Assembly (NCBI GenBank): GCA_046349635.1
Contig: JAXMBX010000026.1
Span: 1-64,000, forward strand
Direction of reading: 5' to 3'
DNA: 64,000 nucleotides
Source of the DNA: JAXMBX01 sp046349635
Lineage (GTDB): Bacteria > Planctomycetota > Planctomycetia > Planctomycetales > Planctomycetaceae
How positions within the stretch are numbered: position 1 is the first letter of the stretch; each line of letters begins with the position of its first letter. The notes under the pieces were generated by a model. The model made no database searches and had not been told where the DNA came from. It saw nothing but the letters and a program-made list of their open reading frames with translations. This document shows, in pieces, positions 18,137 through 26,929 of this stretch. The position numbers and the translations under genes were made by a program.

Positions 18137-19330
18137 TCAGCCCGAATCCTGCATGGAATCTTCGTCTTTTCGTAACATCCCCGCCTGCAGGATCCCCCCC
18201 CAGAGCAGGATGAGGCCGACGGGATGCAGCAGCCGTACCCATTCTCCTCCGATCCGGACCGCCCATGTGTCGTTGAATTGAATCGCGGTCAGGGTCAGGA
18301 CTAAGGCGAGGGAAAGCAGTCCCCTGCCTTGCTTTAATTCCCATCCCCGCAACCAGGCCCAACTGCTTCCCGGAGTGAGAAGGCTCAGTGTATTCTTCTC
18401 CACTCCCGGTCCGAGGAAGAGTTGCCAGCTACTCCAGGCCAGGAGCAATGACGTCAGTCGCAGTTTGAGGTCCGTGTGTTTGTAGGCCATTCTCAGCGTG
18501 AGAACGATCAATCCGATCACGGAGAGAATCTGCACGCTCAGATATCCCGTTTCTGAGATGGGTGCGCGGAAGGAGTCCCACAAGCCCCACGCATCATAAG
18601 ACGCGATCCGGGTCATGATCGGCCCGGAGCGGAGGCACCGCCACCACTCAATGTACTCATCGTAGACGTAGCGCGGTTTCTGTGTGAGAAAGGGGAGTGC
18701 CGCGCCGGCGATACTCCAGACGACACAGGGTAGACACAGCTTTCGCGGCCAACTGAGAAAACAAAGGAGCGCCAATAGAAACGGCCAGACCTTGATGAAC
18801 CCCGGAGCCACGAGCAGCAACCCCGCCATCCACCATCGGCCCCGCGCGATGGCGGAGCAGGCTCCCGTCGCACAGGCGACGATCAGGGTATTGCTTTGTC
18901 CCGACCAGAGGGAATGCGACATACCGAGCAGCGTCAGGCACAGCCAGATCTCAATCTGGAGTGGAGTCCAGTTCAGCGGCAACACATCGCGCTGCAAGGC
19001 GCGCAGACCGAGCCATAAGACCATGAGCAAAAACAGCCCCCAGGCGGCGGCTCCCAGCCAGTCCGGACCCCAGGTGAAGGGGGTATACGCCACCGCGAAC
19101 GACGGACTGTAGCGATAGTCGAAAGGGATCGCGATGCGGTCGTAGAGGCTTAATCCCGACCACCAGTTTCGGCTGGCCGCGGAATAGCACGGCCAGAGGG
19201 TCCGTCGCGTCGGCATCGAGAGGTTCTTGATCGTGAGGCAGATTCCAAAGATGACCCACGCCTGGGTGGCGGACGGCAAGAACCACCTGCCGCCGCGTCG
19301 TGCGGAATCGGATTCGAGGCTGTGCGACAT
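18137..19330 (-). CDS. GT87-like (DUF2029) polytopic membrane glycosyltransferase
   Basis: 397 residues with about ten hydrophobic helices. The aromatic loop WWSGLSLYDRIAIPFDYRYS followed by PSFAVAYTPF is typical of the DUF2029/GT87 family, polyprenyl-phosphate-sugar-dependent glycosyltransferases of the GT-C fold. Further support is LLVAPGFIKVWPFLLALLCF and WSGQSNTLIVACATG. The C-terminus is short and charged (RKDEDSMQDSG). Acceptor and sugar are unknown. It is the first gene upstream of an AT-rich divergent promoter region shared with the LRR gene. Confidence 0.75.
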   Translation of the reverse strand: MSHSLESDSARRGGRWFLPSATQAWVIFGICLTIKNLSMPTRRTLWPCYSAASRNWWSGLSLYDRIAIPFDYRYSPSFAVAYTPFTWGPDWLGAAAWGLFLLMVLWLGLRALQRDVLPLNWTPLQIEIWLCLTLLGMSHSLWSGQSNTLIVACATGACSAIARGRWWMAGLLLVAPGFIKVWPFLLALLCFLSWPRKLCLPCVVWSIAGAALPFLTQKPRYVYDEYIEWWRCLRSGPIMTRIASYDAWGLWDSFRAPISETGYLSVQILSVIGLIVLTLRMAYKHTDLKLRLTSLLLAWSSWQLFLGPGVEKNTLSLLTPGSSWAWLRGWELKQGRGLLSLALVLTLTAIQFNDTWAVRIGGEWVRLLHPVGLILLWGGILQAGMLRKDEDSMQDSG

Positions 19331-19495
19331 GACGTTATGCGAGTAATAACGGCGTAATCTTCATAAATCCTCAGAATAAATTCTCAGAGGCACACCATGA
19401 TCTCCAGACGACCGCTTTGCAACCAGTCCCGCCATAAATATAGAATCAGGCTTCGATCTAATGTCACCAGTTTCCGTGGTCGAGAGTCTCCCCCC

Positions 19496-20161
19496 ATGTC
19501 AGACGCTCCCAAGAAAAAGAACACGGTTAAAACGTCGTCTCCCGAATCGAATCCCGCCCTCCTGTGGGGAGGGGGAATCGCCCTCTTCTGTCTGGGGATT
19601 CCGTTGCTCCTGATCCTCGTCAACCCCCTGACCGGTGTCAGTTCCGTGCAGCGCCAGGCGGTCCGATGGCAGGGACAGGCGCTCCTCGATTGTGGGGCTC
19701 CTGGATTCTTGCAACTGTTCATCGGCAAGGATTCCTCGTTCTGGACCTACTTCGCGGGGGGAACGCAGGTCGGTGTGCTGAGGCTGCCGAAAACCGACAT
19801 CAAGGATGCGGATCTCGCCATTCTCGGAAGCACTCCCTTTTTGCGCGACCTCGATATCGGCGAGACGGCAATCACCGATCAGGGGTTGAAGCACCTCTCC
19901 AAGGTTCCTCGTCTCGAATCGCTGAACCTGGAAAAGACCGCCGTCACGGATGAAGGGCTGGAATCGGTCAAGGAATTGACGCATCTGGATTCCCTGTTCC
20001 TGACCAAGACGAAGGTGACCGCCGCCGGATTGCAAAAGCTTTCTTCGCTGAAGAACCTGAAAGTGCTGGTGGTGGATCAAACTCCGGAACTGATTTCCGC
20101 CCACGAACAACTGGAACGGTCCATTCCCACGCTCGCTCCCATTGCCAAGCCCAAGTCCTGA
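19496..20161 (+). CDS. Leucine-rich-repeat protein with N-terminal membrane helix
   Basis: 221 residues from ATG 19496; the frame is open upstream to 19397 but the extra residues are not protein-like. After a Lys-rich start, one membrane helix spans ALLWGGGIALFCLGIPLLLILV. At least four LRR units follow, such as LRDLDIGETAITDQGLKHLS, LESLNLEKTAVTDEGLESV and LDSLFLTKTKVTAAGLQKLS, of the cysteine-less ribonuclease-inhibitor/GALA-like type common in planctomycetes. It is probably membrane-anchored with the repeats outside, binding an unknown partner. The next gene begins 11 bases later. Confidence 0.85.
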   Translation: MSDAPKKKNTVKTSSPESNPALLWGGGIALFCLGIPLLLILVNPLTGVSSVQRQAVRWQGQALLDCGAPGFLQLFIGKDSSFWTYFAGGTQVGVLRLPKTDIKDADLAILGSTPFLRDLDIGETAITDQGLKHLSKVPRLESLNLEKTAVTDEGLESVKELTHLDSLFLTKTKVTAAGLQKLSSLKNLKVLVVDQTPELISAHEQLERSIPTLAPIAKPKS

Positions 20162-20172
20162 ATCAGCGCCCT

Positions 20173-20655
20173 ATGGCACGACACGAAGCAGACCGCGAGG
20201 ATCTCCTGGAGGAAGCCCGGGCGCTGGTTCCGCGCGTGGAGATTCTCTCCCCGGAATGGTCGATGCCAATCGTGCTGGGACGCCGTCGCGACGACTTCCT
20301 CTCCCTCTATCTGGGGCAGGACCGCGTCTATCATTTTGATGCGGAGGGTGGATTGCGGCGGGCCTATGTGGACGGGTTTCTGTATCGCAGCGCCGGCTCG
20401 ACACTGACCCGCATTCGGCGGACGCGAACCGAGGAAGAAACAACTCTGTTAACGCAGGATCTGACCTCGGAAGAACTGAGTGACTTCCTGATCGGGATGC
20501 GGTCCGATGTCCAGAGGTTGTCGTCGTCCCTGGAAAAACAGGACTACGAAGTTCTGCGCCAGGTTCCTGAGAGTGGTGATCCTCTGCCGCTGCTGGTGCC
20601 GCTGGTGACCCAGGTCTTGCAAGCCCGTGCTCCGCTCTCTCCTGCATTAAAGTAA
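20173..20655 (+). CDS. Uncharacterised acidic protein
   Basis: 160 residues, no signal peptide and no membrane segment. It opens MARHEADREDLLEEARALVP and has a central beta-rich part (MPIVLGRRRDDFLSLYLGQD, VYHFDAEGGLRRAYVDGFLY) followed by a helical, acidic part (DLTSEELSDFLIGMRSDVQR). I do not recognise the family. It is tightly spaced (11 bases) after the LRR gene and followed closely by a propeller gene, so the three are likely co-transcribed. Confidence 0.75.
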   Translation: MARHEADREDLLEEARALVPRVEILSPEWSMPIVLGRRRDDFLSLYLGQDRVYHFDAEGGLRRAYVDGFLYRSAGSTLTRIRRTRTEEETTLLTQDLTSEELSDFLIGMRSDVQRLSSSLEKQDYEVLRQVPESGDPLPLLVPLVTQVLQARAPLSPALK

Positions 20656-20675
20656 GTCTGACTGGGGTGTGTCTC

Positions 20676-21986
20676 ATGGGGATAGCAACCGATTCACCGG
20701 GAACCAAACGAGATCGCGCCGTCATTGCATCGCTGGTGTTGATGCTGTTTGTTTTCTGCGGTCCAGTGTCCGCGGAATTTCCCGTTGCGGTAGGAAACCC
20801 GCAACGAAGCGTCTACGTCGCGGCTTCCGGCCCTCGTCAGAAGCCGGAAGTTCTCTGGGAGCGGGGGCTGGGAGTCCGCGGATTTTCCGACACCCAGCCG
20901 ATTCTCGATGCCGAGGGAAATCTGTACGTTACGGCCAGCCCCGAGAATCAAAAGAGCTGGACTTTCTCCGAGCAGCCGAGGGGAACGCTGGTTTCGCTCG
21001 ACCCTCAAGGAGCAGTACGTTGGCGATACGATTGGACCTGGGATGCCAAACGGCAGAATACGTGGAGTCATCTCACCGGGCCGATCTTGCTCAAGCAGGA
21101 TCTGATTGCGATGGGGTCACGCTTCGGCTGGCTCCGCTGCTGGAATCGAAACACCGGGAACCTGATCTGGGAACAACGGCTGACCCCCGGAAACGATCCA
21201 ATCACCTCGACGCCGATGGCGGACAATGACGGGAACATCTATGTCCATGTCAGGGATGTTCCCACGCTTCGGAAAGTTGATGGAGCGACCGGGCAATATC
21301 TCTGGATTCATCGATTTGGAGACGGGAGCATCGGCAATACGTCCTCACCGACCCTCTCGGCCGACCAGAAAACGGTCTACATCGGTCGCACCACGCGCGA
21401 CGTTGGCTATCTGTACGCCATCAATACGGACGTCGGTTCTCTGAAATGGGCCTGGAGTCCCGAGAAGGCCCGGGGGCACTCCTTCGCGTGGGGGATTCCG
21501 ATTCTCGATCGTCAAGGAACGATCTACCTGCAGGATGAGGAGTTCGCCGCTTTGTATGCGGTTCGCGACCTCGGACAGGTGCATCAGTTTCAGTGGTCGT
21601 ACAAACCGACGGGGAAAGGTCTTCCCCGTCTGGCTGCGGTGAACGAAGAGGCGTATTTCAGCAGTTACAACTCCCCTGCCCCGGTTGTGTTCTCGGTGAC
21701 ACATGCGGGTGTGGAACGCTGGTCCCGCAAGTTCGAAAAAGGGAACAGTATCGGGGGGATGCTGGTTACACAGGATACGCTCTATTTTGGAGTGAACGGC
21801 ACCGGCAGGGTCTTCGCAATGGATGCGAAAACGGGGGAGATCCTGTGGCAAAAACAGGTTGGGCGACCCGATGCAGGATTCAGCGAGGGGCTGACGCTGA
21901 ACAAAAAGGGGATTCTCTATGTTCCCGTCAGTGCCACGGATGCGCATCCGGACGAGCCGAGCGTGGTCGCACTCAAGGGACGGTAG
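20676..21986 (+). CDS. PQQ-like beta-propeller exported protein
   Basis: 436 residues from ATG 20676; GTG 20667 is an alternative. A signal peptide spans VIASLVLMLFVFCGPVSAEF. Propeller blades show repeated xxGxLxWxxxL patterns: KVDGATGQYLWIHRFG, AINTDVGSLKWAWSP and AMDAKTGEILWQKQVG. No enzymatic residues for a true quinoprotein dehydrogenase are visible, so it is probably a structural or scaffold propeller. It ends two bases before the convergent sulfatase gene, leaving no room for an intergenic terminator. Confidence 0.85.
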   Translation: MGIATDSPGTKRDRAVIASLVLMLFVFCGPVSAEFPVAVGNPQRSVYVAASGPRQKPEVLWERGLGVRGFSDTQPILDAEGNLYVTASPENQKSWTFSEQPRGTLVSLDPQGAVRWRYDWTWDAKRQNTWSHLTGPILLKQDLIAMGSRFGWLRCWNRNTGNLIWEQRLTPGNDPITSTPMADNDGNIYVHVRDVPTLRKVDGATGQYLWIHRFGDGSIGNTSSPTLSADQKTVYIGRTTRDVGYLYAINTDVGSLKWAWSPEKARGHSFAWGIPILDRQGTIYLQDEEFAALYAVRDLGQVHQFQWSYKPTGKGLPRLAAVNEEAYFSSYNSPAPVVFSVTHAGVERWSRKFEKGNSIGGMLVTQDTLYFGVNGTGRVFAMDAKTGEILWQKQVGRPDAGFSEGLTLNKKGILYVPVSATDAHPDEPSVVALKGR

Positions 21987-21988
21987 GG

Positions 21989-23437
21989 TTATTTCCTGGC
22001 GGCGTATTCCCGTGCTTTGAGGCGCAGTTCTTCGATCGCGGCAGGGGGATCTTTCTCCGCAAGATTCGTCGTCTCGCCCGGATCCTTTTCCATGTCGAAG
22101 AGTTGCTCTCCATCTTTCCCGTCGTTCCAGAGGGTATAGCGCCATTTCTCCGTGCGGAGACTCAGCCCTGTCCCCGCCCCCTCGGTTCGTCCCGTCCGAT
22201 TCACTTGTGTGTAGGCCACGTCCTTGACCTTCGCGGCGGGGTCTTGCAGCACCGGCTTCAGGCTCTTGCCGTCCAGATACGGGGGGGCGTTCAACTCACA
22301 AAGATCCGCGAGCGTCGGATAAATATCGACCAGTTCCGTCAGGCTCTGGGATCCCTTCCCGTTTCCGGCCATGCCGGGAGCGGAAATGATCAACGGAACC
22401 CGCGCGGAGTTTTCGAACAGGCTCATTTTCTGCCATAAGCCATGCTGGGCCATGTGGTAACCATGATCGCTCGTGAAGACCACCACCGTCTTGTCCCGGA
22501 GTTTGAGCCGATCCAGCGCCGCCAGCACGCGTCCCACCTGGGCATCCATGTGGGCGATGGACCCCCAATAGGCCTGCATCGCCTCCCGTCGCAGGGCATC
22601 ACTCATCTGGTCCTGTTCCGGATGTGCGCTGGCATAGGCGGGTGCCGGAATCCGTTTTTTGTCCGCCTCGCTCAATGTCGGCAGGACGAAGGTCTCCGGC
22701 TGCAGCGGCTCCGCGTATTTCTTCGGAAACACATACGGCGTGTGCGGACGGTAGAACCCGACGGCGAGGAAGAACGGTTTGTTGTCCCTCTGGAATTCCT
22801 CCAGTTGGGAAATGGCCGATGTCGCGGCCAGCCCGTCCGTGAATTCCTCATCGTTGCCGTCCGCCTTCAACCAACTGACGGTCCCTCCAAATGTCCCCGG
22901 CCTCAGGGAGAAGACTTTATTCTCCTCGGCCTTGTCCCGTCCCGCGGGGTTGATCACCATCTCCCAAGAGGGGAGATCATCCAGGCCGCTGGTTCCGATC
23001 TGTCCCGGGACGCCGTAGTGATACAGCTTGCCGATGCGCCGCACGGCATAGGCGCCGGCGTTCTTGAAGAGTTGCGGAAGCGTGACCGTGTCCGGAATGG
23101 CATCCCGGAAGTGAGGTTTCGCCGTGTAGTCTGTGGAGAGTCGTCCCCCGCGAGGGTTCGTGATCACTCGGGTGGCATTCGGACGTCGCCCGGTCAAAAA
23201 CGAACTGCGGCTGGGGCTGCAGAGCGGGTACTGGCAATAGGTCCGGTCGAATCGAACCCCGGATTTGGCCAACGCGTCGATATGCGGAGATTTTGTGTGC
23301 GGATGCCCGTAACACCCCAGATCGCAGTTCAGATCGTCCGCGACCAGGAACAGGACGTTGAGTTTTTCCGCCGAAAAAACGGCGGTCAGCGGGATGAGGG
23401 AGAGGCACAGAAAGAGTGAAAATCCCCAGCGGCGCAT
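21989..23437 (-). CDS. Exported type I sulfatase (iduronate-2-sulfatase-like)
   Basis: 482-residue exported hydrolase of sulfate esters. A signal peptide (MRRWGFSLFLCLSLIPLTAVFSA) precedes the metal-binding DD of LFLVADDLNCDLGCYGHP. The formylglycine motif is CSPSRSSFLTG, in which Cys is converted to formylglycine by a separate modifying enzyme. The second metal site is VVVFTSDHGYHMAQHGLW. The overall order and the N-terminal LNVLFLVADDLN block point to the iduronate-sulfatase-like subgroup, widespread in planctomycetes for use of algal sulfated polysaccharides. Substrate cannot be assigned. The modifying enzyme is not in the window. Confidence 0.92.
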   Translation of the reverse strand: MRRWGFSLFLCLSLIPLTAVFSAEKLNVLFLVADDLNCDLGCYGHPHTKSPHIDALAKSGVRFDRTYCQYPLCSPSRSSFLTGRRPNATRVITNPRGGRLSTDYTAKPHFRDAIPDTVTLPQLFKNAGAYAVRRIGKLYHYGVPGQIGTSGLDDLPSWEMVINPAGRDKAEENKVFSLRPGTFGGTVSWLKADGNDEEFTDGLAATSAISQLEEFQRDNKPFFLAVGFYRPHTPYVFPKKYAEPLQPETFVLPTLSEADKKRIPAPAYASAHPEQDQMSDALRREAMQAYWGSIAHMDAQVGRVLAALDRLKLRDKTVVVFTSDHGYHMAQHGLWQKMSLFENSARVPLIISAPGMAGNGKGSQSLTELVDIYPTLADLCELNAPPYLDGKSLKPVLQDPAAKVKDVAYTQVNRTGRTEGAGTGLSLRTEKWRYTLWNDGKDGEQLFDMEKDPGETTNLAEKDPPAAIEELRLKAREYAARK

Positions 23438-23688
23438 GGTGTCCTCCCGGTCTGCGGTGGATTAGGCAAGAAGGTATTCGCCACAGCTTAACATCCCGGA
23501 TTCAGGTCGCCAGCCAGCCTGTCGAATTCACCTTTTCCCCAGTTTCCCCTTCTGCTATCTTTCCGTCGTAACAGCATGTGAGCATGGAACCTCTGTGAAT
23601 TTCCCGGGTGATACCGCGGCGACTGACTTCGGTCGCAAAGAGTTCCGCTCAGCCTCGAATCCTTCAACGCCTCTTCGGGAGCCGTCCG

Positions 23689-24579
23689 ATGTCCCAGGCC
23701 TGTCTCGCATTCAAATGGATCGCCGCAGTCATGCTCCTGTGGGGGGCGGATGAAGCCGCGCCGCAAACTCCGGCTGCATCCGGCACGCAAACCTACACGT
23801 TGGCTTACAAGTTCACCGATCAGCAGTTGCTGCATTACACGCAACATCAGAATTCCGAGATCGAAAGTTCCTACGACGGGATGGCTGAAAAAGTCACCAA
23901 CCGTTCCGACATCAAGAAACATTTGCGGATCACCAAGGTGCTCCCCGACGGTTCCGCCGAGCTGGAGCTGGTCATTGATTCCGTGGTGATGCACGCCCAG
24001 GTGGGGGACGAGGCCCCCGAGGACTTCGACAGCAACAGCAAGGAAGAAGTGGATCGCCCGGACTTCAAGAAGATCCAGGAGAACATCGGCAAGCCCCAGG
24101 GGCTGCTCCACTTTTCACCGACGGGCAAGCTGCTGAGCGTGATGAAGGGATCGAACCGTCCCGATGACTATCAGACGTTGTTGATCTCCCTCCCCGGCAA
24201 GCCTGTGGCGATCGGCGAAACCTGGAAAGAAGAATTTAAGACACGCGTGACCGTGGACGTCAAGCTGTCGGAAGAGGTCTCATTAAAGCGGTCTTACACT
24301 CTGGACAAGGTCGATGGTGGGATCGCCCACATCCGGACGTCCACCTACGTTCTGACCCCCAGCCGGAGTGCGGGCGTGGAAGTGCAGCTCTCCCAGAAGA
24401 AAGTCCACGGCACGATCCTGTTCGATATGGAACGTGGCGTGATCCTCTCGCGCGATCTGAAGGCGGAAGGGGAAGTCGCGAATGCCTTTGGCGCGAAAAC
24501 GAAATTCGTCGCGCGGATGACGAACACCGAAAAGCTGGTCGAAGCTCCCGTCGTCACGCCGACGGCCGGGCAGAAATAA
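23689..24579 (+). CDS. DUF6263-like exported protein
   Basis: 296 residues starting at ATG 23689, where GGGAG lies upstream; the frame extends to 23608 without support. A hydrophobic N-terminal stretch (ACLAFKWIAAVMLLWGA) suggests export. The rest is beta-rich: YTLAYKFTDQQLLHYTQHQN, LPDGSAELELVIDSVVMHAQ, ISLPGKPVAIGETWKEEFK and LFDMERGVILSRDLKAEG. This matches the general pattern of DUF6263 proteins, whose function is unknown. It ends before a 72-bp repeat element and the convergent AAA gene. Confidence 0.7.
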   Translation: MSQACLAFKWIAAVMLLWGADEAAPQTPAASGTQTYTLAYKFTDQQLLHYTQHQNSEIESSYDGMAEKVTNRSDIKKHLRITKVLPDGSAELELVIDSVVMHAQVGDEAPEDFDSNSKEEVDRPDFKKIQENIGKPQGLLHFSPTGKLLSVMKGSNRPDDYQTLLISLPGKPVAIGETWKEEFKTRVTVDVKLSEEVSLKRSYTLDKVDGGIAHIRTSTYVLTPSRSAGVEVQLSQKKVHGTILFDMERGVILSRDLKAEGEVANAFGAKTKFVARMTNTEKLVEAPVVTPTAGQK

Positions 24580-24607
24580 CCGCGCTGCGTGCACGGTGAA
24601 TGCCGCT

Positions 24608-24679
24608 GAAAAAATGCGATTGGTGGCTGCATCGGATTTGCGGGTCTGTAAAAACCCGCTTCGTCCAGAGCATTTTGTC
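24608..24679. repeat. 72-bp palindromic-ended intergenic element, copy 1
   Basis: Begins GAAAAAATGC and ends GAGCATTTTGTC, near-inverted ends. It matches the element at 49472-49543 at 52 of 72 positions with no gaps, with the outer 20 or so bases nearly identical (CTTCGTCCAGAGCATTTTGT in both). An internal hairpin GCGGGT/ACCCGC is present here. It lies between two convergent genes (stops at 24579 and 24718). Confidence 0.7.
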
Positions 24680-24731
24680 GATTACAGTACCGGTTCGATT
24701 TACAGCACTGGTTCGATTTACAGTACTGAGA
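24679..24731. repeat. Three imperfect 18-bp tandem repeats
   Basis: Units CGATTACAGTACCGGTT (24679), CGATTTACAGCACTGGTT (24696) and CGATTTACAGTACTGAGA (24714) follow each other without a gap. The last unit covers the stop codon and last residues of the AAA gene. The unit contains the palindrome CAGTACTG. Confidence 0.65.
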
Positions 24732-26274
24732 AGTAGTTATCGACCGCCGCGTCAAACGCTTCCTTCGTCATCTGCAGTGGGAGCGACTTGTAGAGGCAGA
24801 AGTTCCGCACCTGCAATAACAGGTCGCGCGGCTGACAGGACCGGAACGGGCGCTGCTTGTCCTTGTAGTGCGTCTTGATCAGGTAATCCAGCGCTTCCGG
24901 ATTCATTTCAAACCCGCACTTGGGGGTGAGGATCTGGAACAACTGCCGGAATTCGGCTTCGCTCGGGTCCGGAACCTGGATCTTGTACGGAATACGCCGC
25001 AGGAACGCTCCGTCCACCAGGTCCTTCGGTTCCAGGTTTGTGGAGAAGATAATCAACTGGTCGAACGGGACCTGGATCTTCTTGCCGCTGGGGAGGTTCA
25101 GAAAGTCGTAGCGTTTTTCGAGAGGGACGATCCAGCGGTTCAACAACTCATCCACGGGCATCCGCTGGCGGCCGAAGTCGTCGATGACGAAGGTGCCGCA
25201 GTTGCTCTTGAGCTGCATCGGGGCCTCGCTGACATTCGTCGTGGTATTGAGGCGGACTTCCAGTTCGTTCATGGTCAATTCACCGCCGGCGATGACCGTC
25301 GGACGGCGGATGTGGATCCAGCGGGAGTCCACCCCGTGATTGTTCAGCAGCCCCTTCGCGGTTGTCGTCGGGACTTCGTGGTGGACCGCGGGGTCGTAGA
25401 GGCGGATGATATCCCCTTCCACCGATAACGCCTTGGGGATCCAGATCGTGGACCCGAAGCATTCGGTGATTCGTTCTGCGATGCTCGTCTTGCCGTTACC
25501 CGGCTCGCCGAACAGGAACATCCCGCGTCCGGAATTGATGGCAGGGCCCAGGCGGTCGAACATCTGTTGATTGATAATCAGGTCATTAAACGCCCGCTTG
25601 AGGTCGTCGTGCGTGGCGTGGGCCTTGGAAATCGTCTGTGCCGTAACCGATTTCACGTAGTCCTTCAGCGTGACGGGGGCCGTTCCGAAATAAGTGCATT
25701 CCGCGACGTAGCGGCGGGCTCGTTCGCGGCCGATGTCCGTGATTCCGTATTCGAAGTCGCTGAACTGGGAAGCTCCCTTCAGCGCGATCAACTGGTCTTC
25801 CTTCAGGGTTCGGAGTAACGGCTCGATGATCTGGAAGCTCAATCCCACCTGATGGGAGATTTGCCGTCCTGTGGCACTCCCGCGGGCGAGCAGAAATTTC
25901 AGGATCAGGCGGTCGATCTCTTCCGCCGTCAGCCCGGTTTGTTCGAGTGATTCGGGGGCGGCGGGAGCGAACCCCCCCTCACCCGAGGAAAGCAATGTAT
26001 TGACCCGGGCGAAGAGAGCGGTCAAATGCGGATTGCCTCGCGCCGCTTCGGGGAGGGCGGAGGCAGTTCCTTCCTTGCCCGGTTCCTGTCCCGGCTTCGG
26101 GTCGGCGTGTTCTTGTTCGGCATGCTGGTGTTCGAGGGTTGCCTGCAGCACGGCCGCGTGTTCTTCGCCGGAAATCGCCGTCATGTTCGCTCCGCCGCCG
26201 GCAGAAACATCTTTGCGGAGTTCTGCGAGATATTCCGCCGGTGTCATTTTGCGTCCGGAATTGTCAATCACCAT
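24718..26274 (-). CDS. AAA+ ATPase with winged-helix-like N-terminal region
   Basis: 518 residues from ATG 26274, supported by GAGG upstream (GTG 26289 is the alternative). The first 110 residues are Ala/Glu-rich and variable. Residues about 110-190 look like a winged-helix domain (LTAEEIDRLILKFLLARGSA, TGRQISHQVGLSFQIIEPLL). The ATPase core has Walker A GEPGNGKTS, Walker B CGTFVIDDFG, and a sensor-1 Asn in IIFSTNLEPKDL, followed by the arginine-rich AFLRRIPYKIQV. This is a distinct planctomycete/myxobacterial type of AAA protein, sometimes found near pilus or secretion genes. No such gene lies nearby here. Its partner is unknown. Confidence 0.82.
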   Translation of the reverse strand: MVIDNSGRKMTPAEYLAELRKDVSAGGGANMTAISGEEHAAVLQATLEHQHAEQEHADPKPGQEPGKEGTASALPEAARGNPHLTALFARVNTLLSSGEGGFAPAAPESLEQTGLTAEEIDRLILKFLLARGSATGRQISHQVGLSFQIIEPLLRTLKEDQLIALKGASQFSDFEYGITDIGRERARRYVAECTYFGTAPVTLKDYVKSVTAQTISKAHATHDDLKRAFNDLIINQQMFDRLGPAINSGRGMFLFGEPGNGKTSIAERITECFGSTIWIPKALSVEGDIIRLYDPAVHHEVPTTTAKGLLNNHGVDSRWIHIRRPTVIAGGELTMNELEVRLNTTTNVSEAPMQLKSNCGTFVIDDFGRQRMPVDELLNRWIVPLEKRYDFLNLPSGKKIQVPFDQLIIFSTNLEPKDLVDGAFLRRIPYKIQVPDPSEAEFRQLFQILTPKCGFEMNPEALDYLIKTHYKDKQRPFRSCQPRDLLLQVRNFCLYKSLPLQMTKEAFDAAVDNYFSVL

Positions 26275-26629
26275 GGCCGTGATCCTCACATCGACCGGTT
26301 GAGTCTTTTCAACCGCAGAGATTCAGTTTTTTGAGGGTGTGCAGCGTTCACTGTCGGGCGATGGCATCCGCGTGACCGAGTTGCAAAAAAGAAACACGTT
26401 GACCTCCGGAAACGTAGTCCATCCTGCCACTGAGTCAAATTCGACCAGGAGGTTTTCGGGGGACTGGGGAGACTGCCGATGATTTTGACGATTATGAGGG
26501 TTGGCCGCTTCCCTCCCCGCTTCCGCCGGGGCTACAATAGCCCCCTGCAAACAGTCGCCCCTGAATTTCCCGAAACAGTTGCCCCGTGTTTTTCGGTCTT
26601 TTTTCGGATTCGATGTGGAACCGGCCCCC
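26275..26629. other. Divergent intergenic region between the AAA gene and a small membrane-protein gene
   Basis: 355 bases without a credible gene. It must hold both divergent promoters. A repeated CAGT(C/T)GCCCC occurs twice about 30 bases apart near 26548 and 26576. No RNA gene or terminator was recognised. Confidence 0.45.
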
Positions 26630-26920
26630 ATGCGATTTGACCCGACCAGTTCTAAGCTCTGGATACAGCGTGGCTTAGTCACGGCTGCGGGGTTGCTGTT
26701 CCTGGTTCTGCTGGGATTACTGGTCTCGGCGTTGCTGGCGGCGGTAGGTGATACCCTGGGGCGGGCGGTCGCTCTCGTTATCGCCCTGATTGGCTTCCTG
26801 GCCCTGTTTGTCGACATCGCTTTGCTGGTGACCCTCTACGGGATCATCCTCTATCACTACCTCTCCGAAGTGGAATCCGCCCAGCAGGAACTGGCGGGAG
26901 AATGCGAGCAGGACGAATAG
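26630..26920 (+). CDS. Small two-helix membrane protein
   Basis: 96 residues from ATG 26630 (MRFDPTSSKLWIQRG). Two long hydrophobic helices follow: VTAAGLLFLVLLGLLVSALL and ALVIALIGFLALFVDIALLV, then a short acidic tail ending AGECEQDE. The frame is open further upstream but those residues look non-coding. No family recognised. It is convergent with the DUF1501 gene, with nine bases between stops. Confidence 0.65.
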   Translation: MRFDPTSSKLWIQRGLVTAAGLLFLVLLGLLVSALLAAVGDTLGRAVALVIALIGFLALFVDIALLVTLYGIILYHYLSEVESAQQELAGECEQDE

Positions 26921-26929
26921 CGTCGTCCT

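Noticed and set aside
24608..24731. CRISPR-like array
   Set aside because: The three 18-bp units are directly adjacent without spacers and there are no cas genes.
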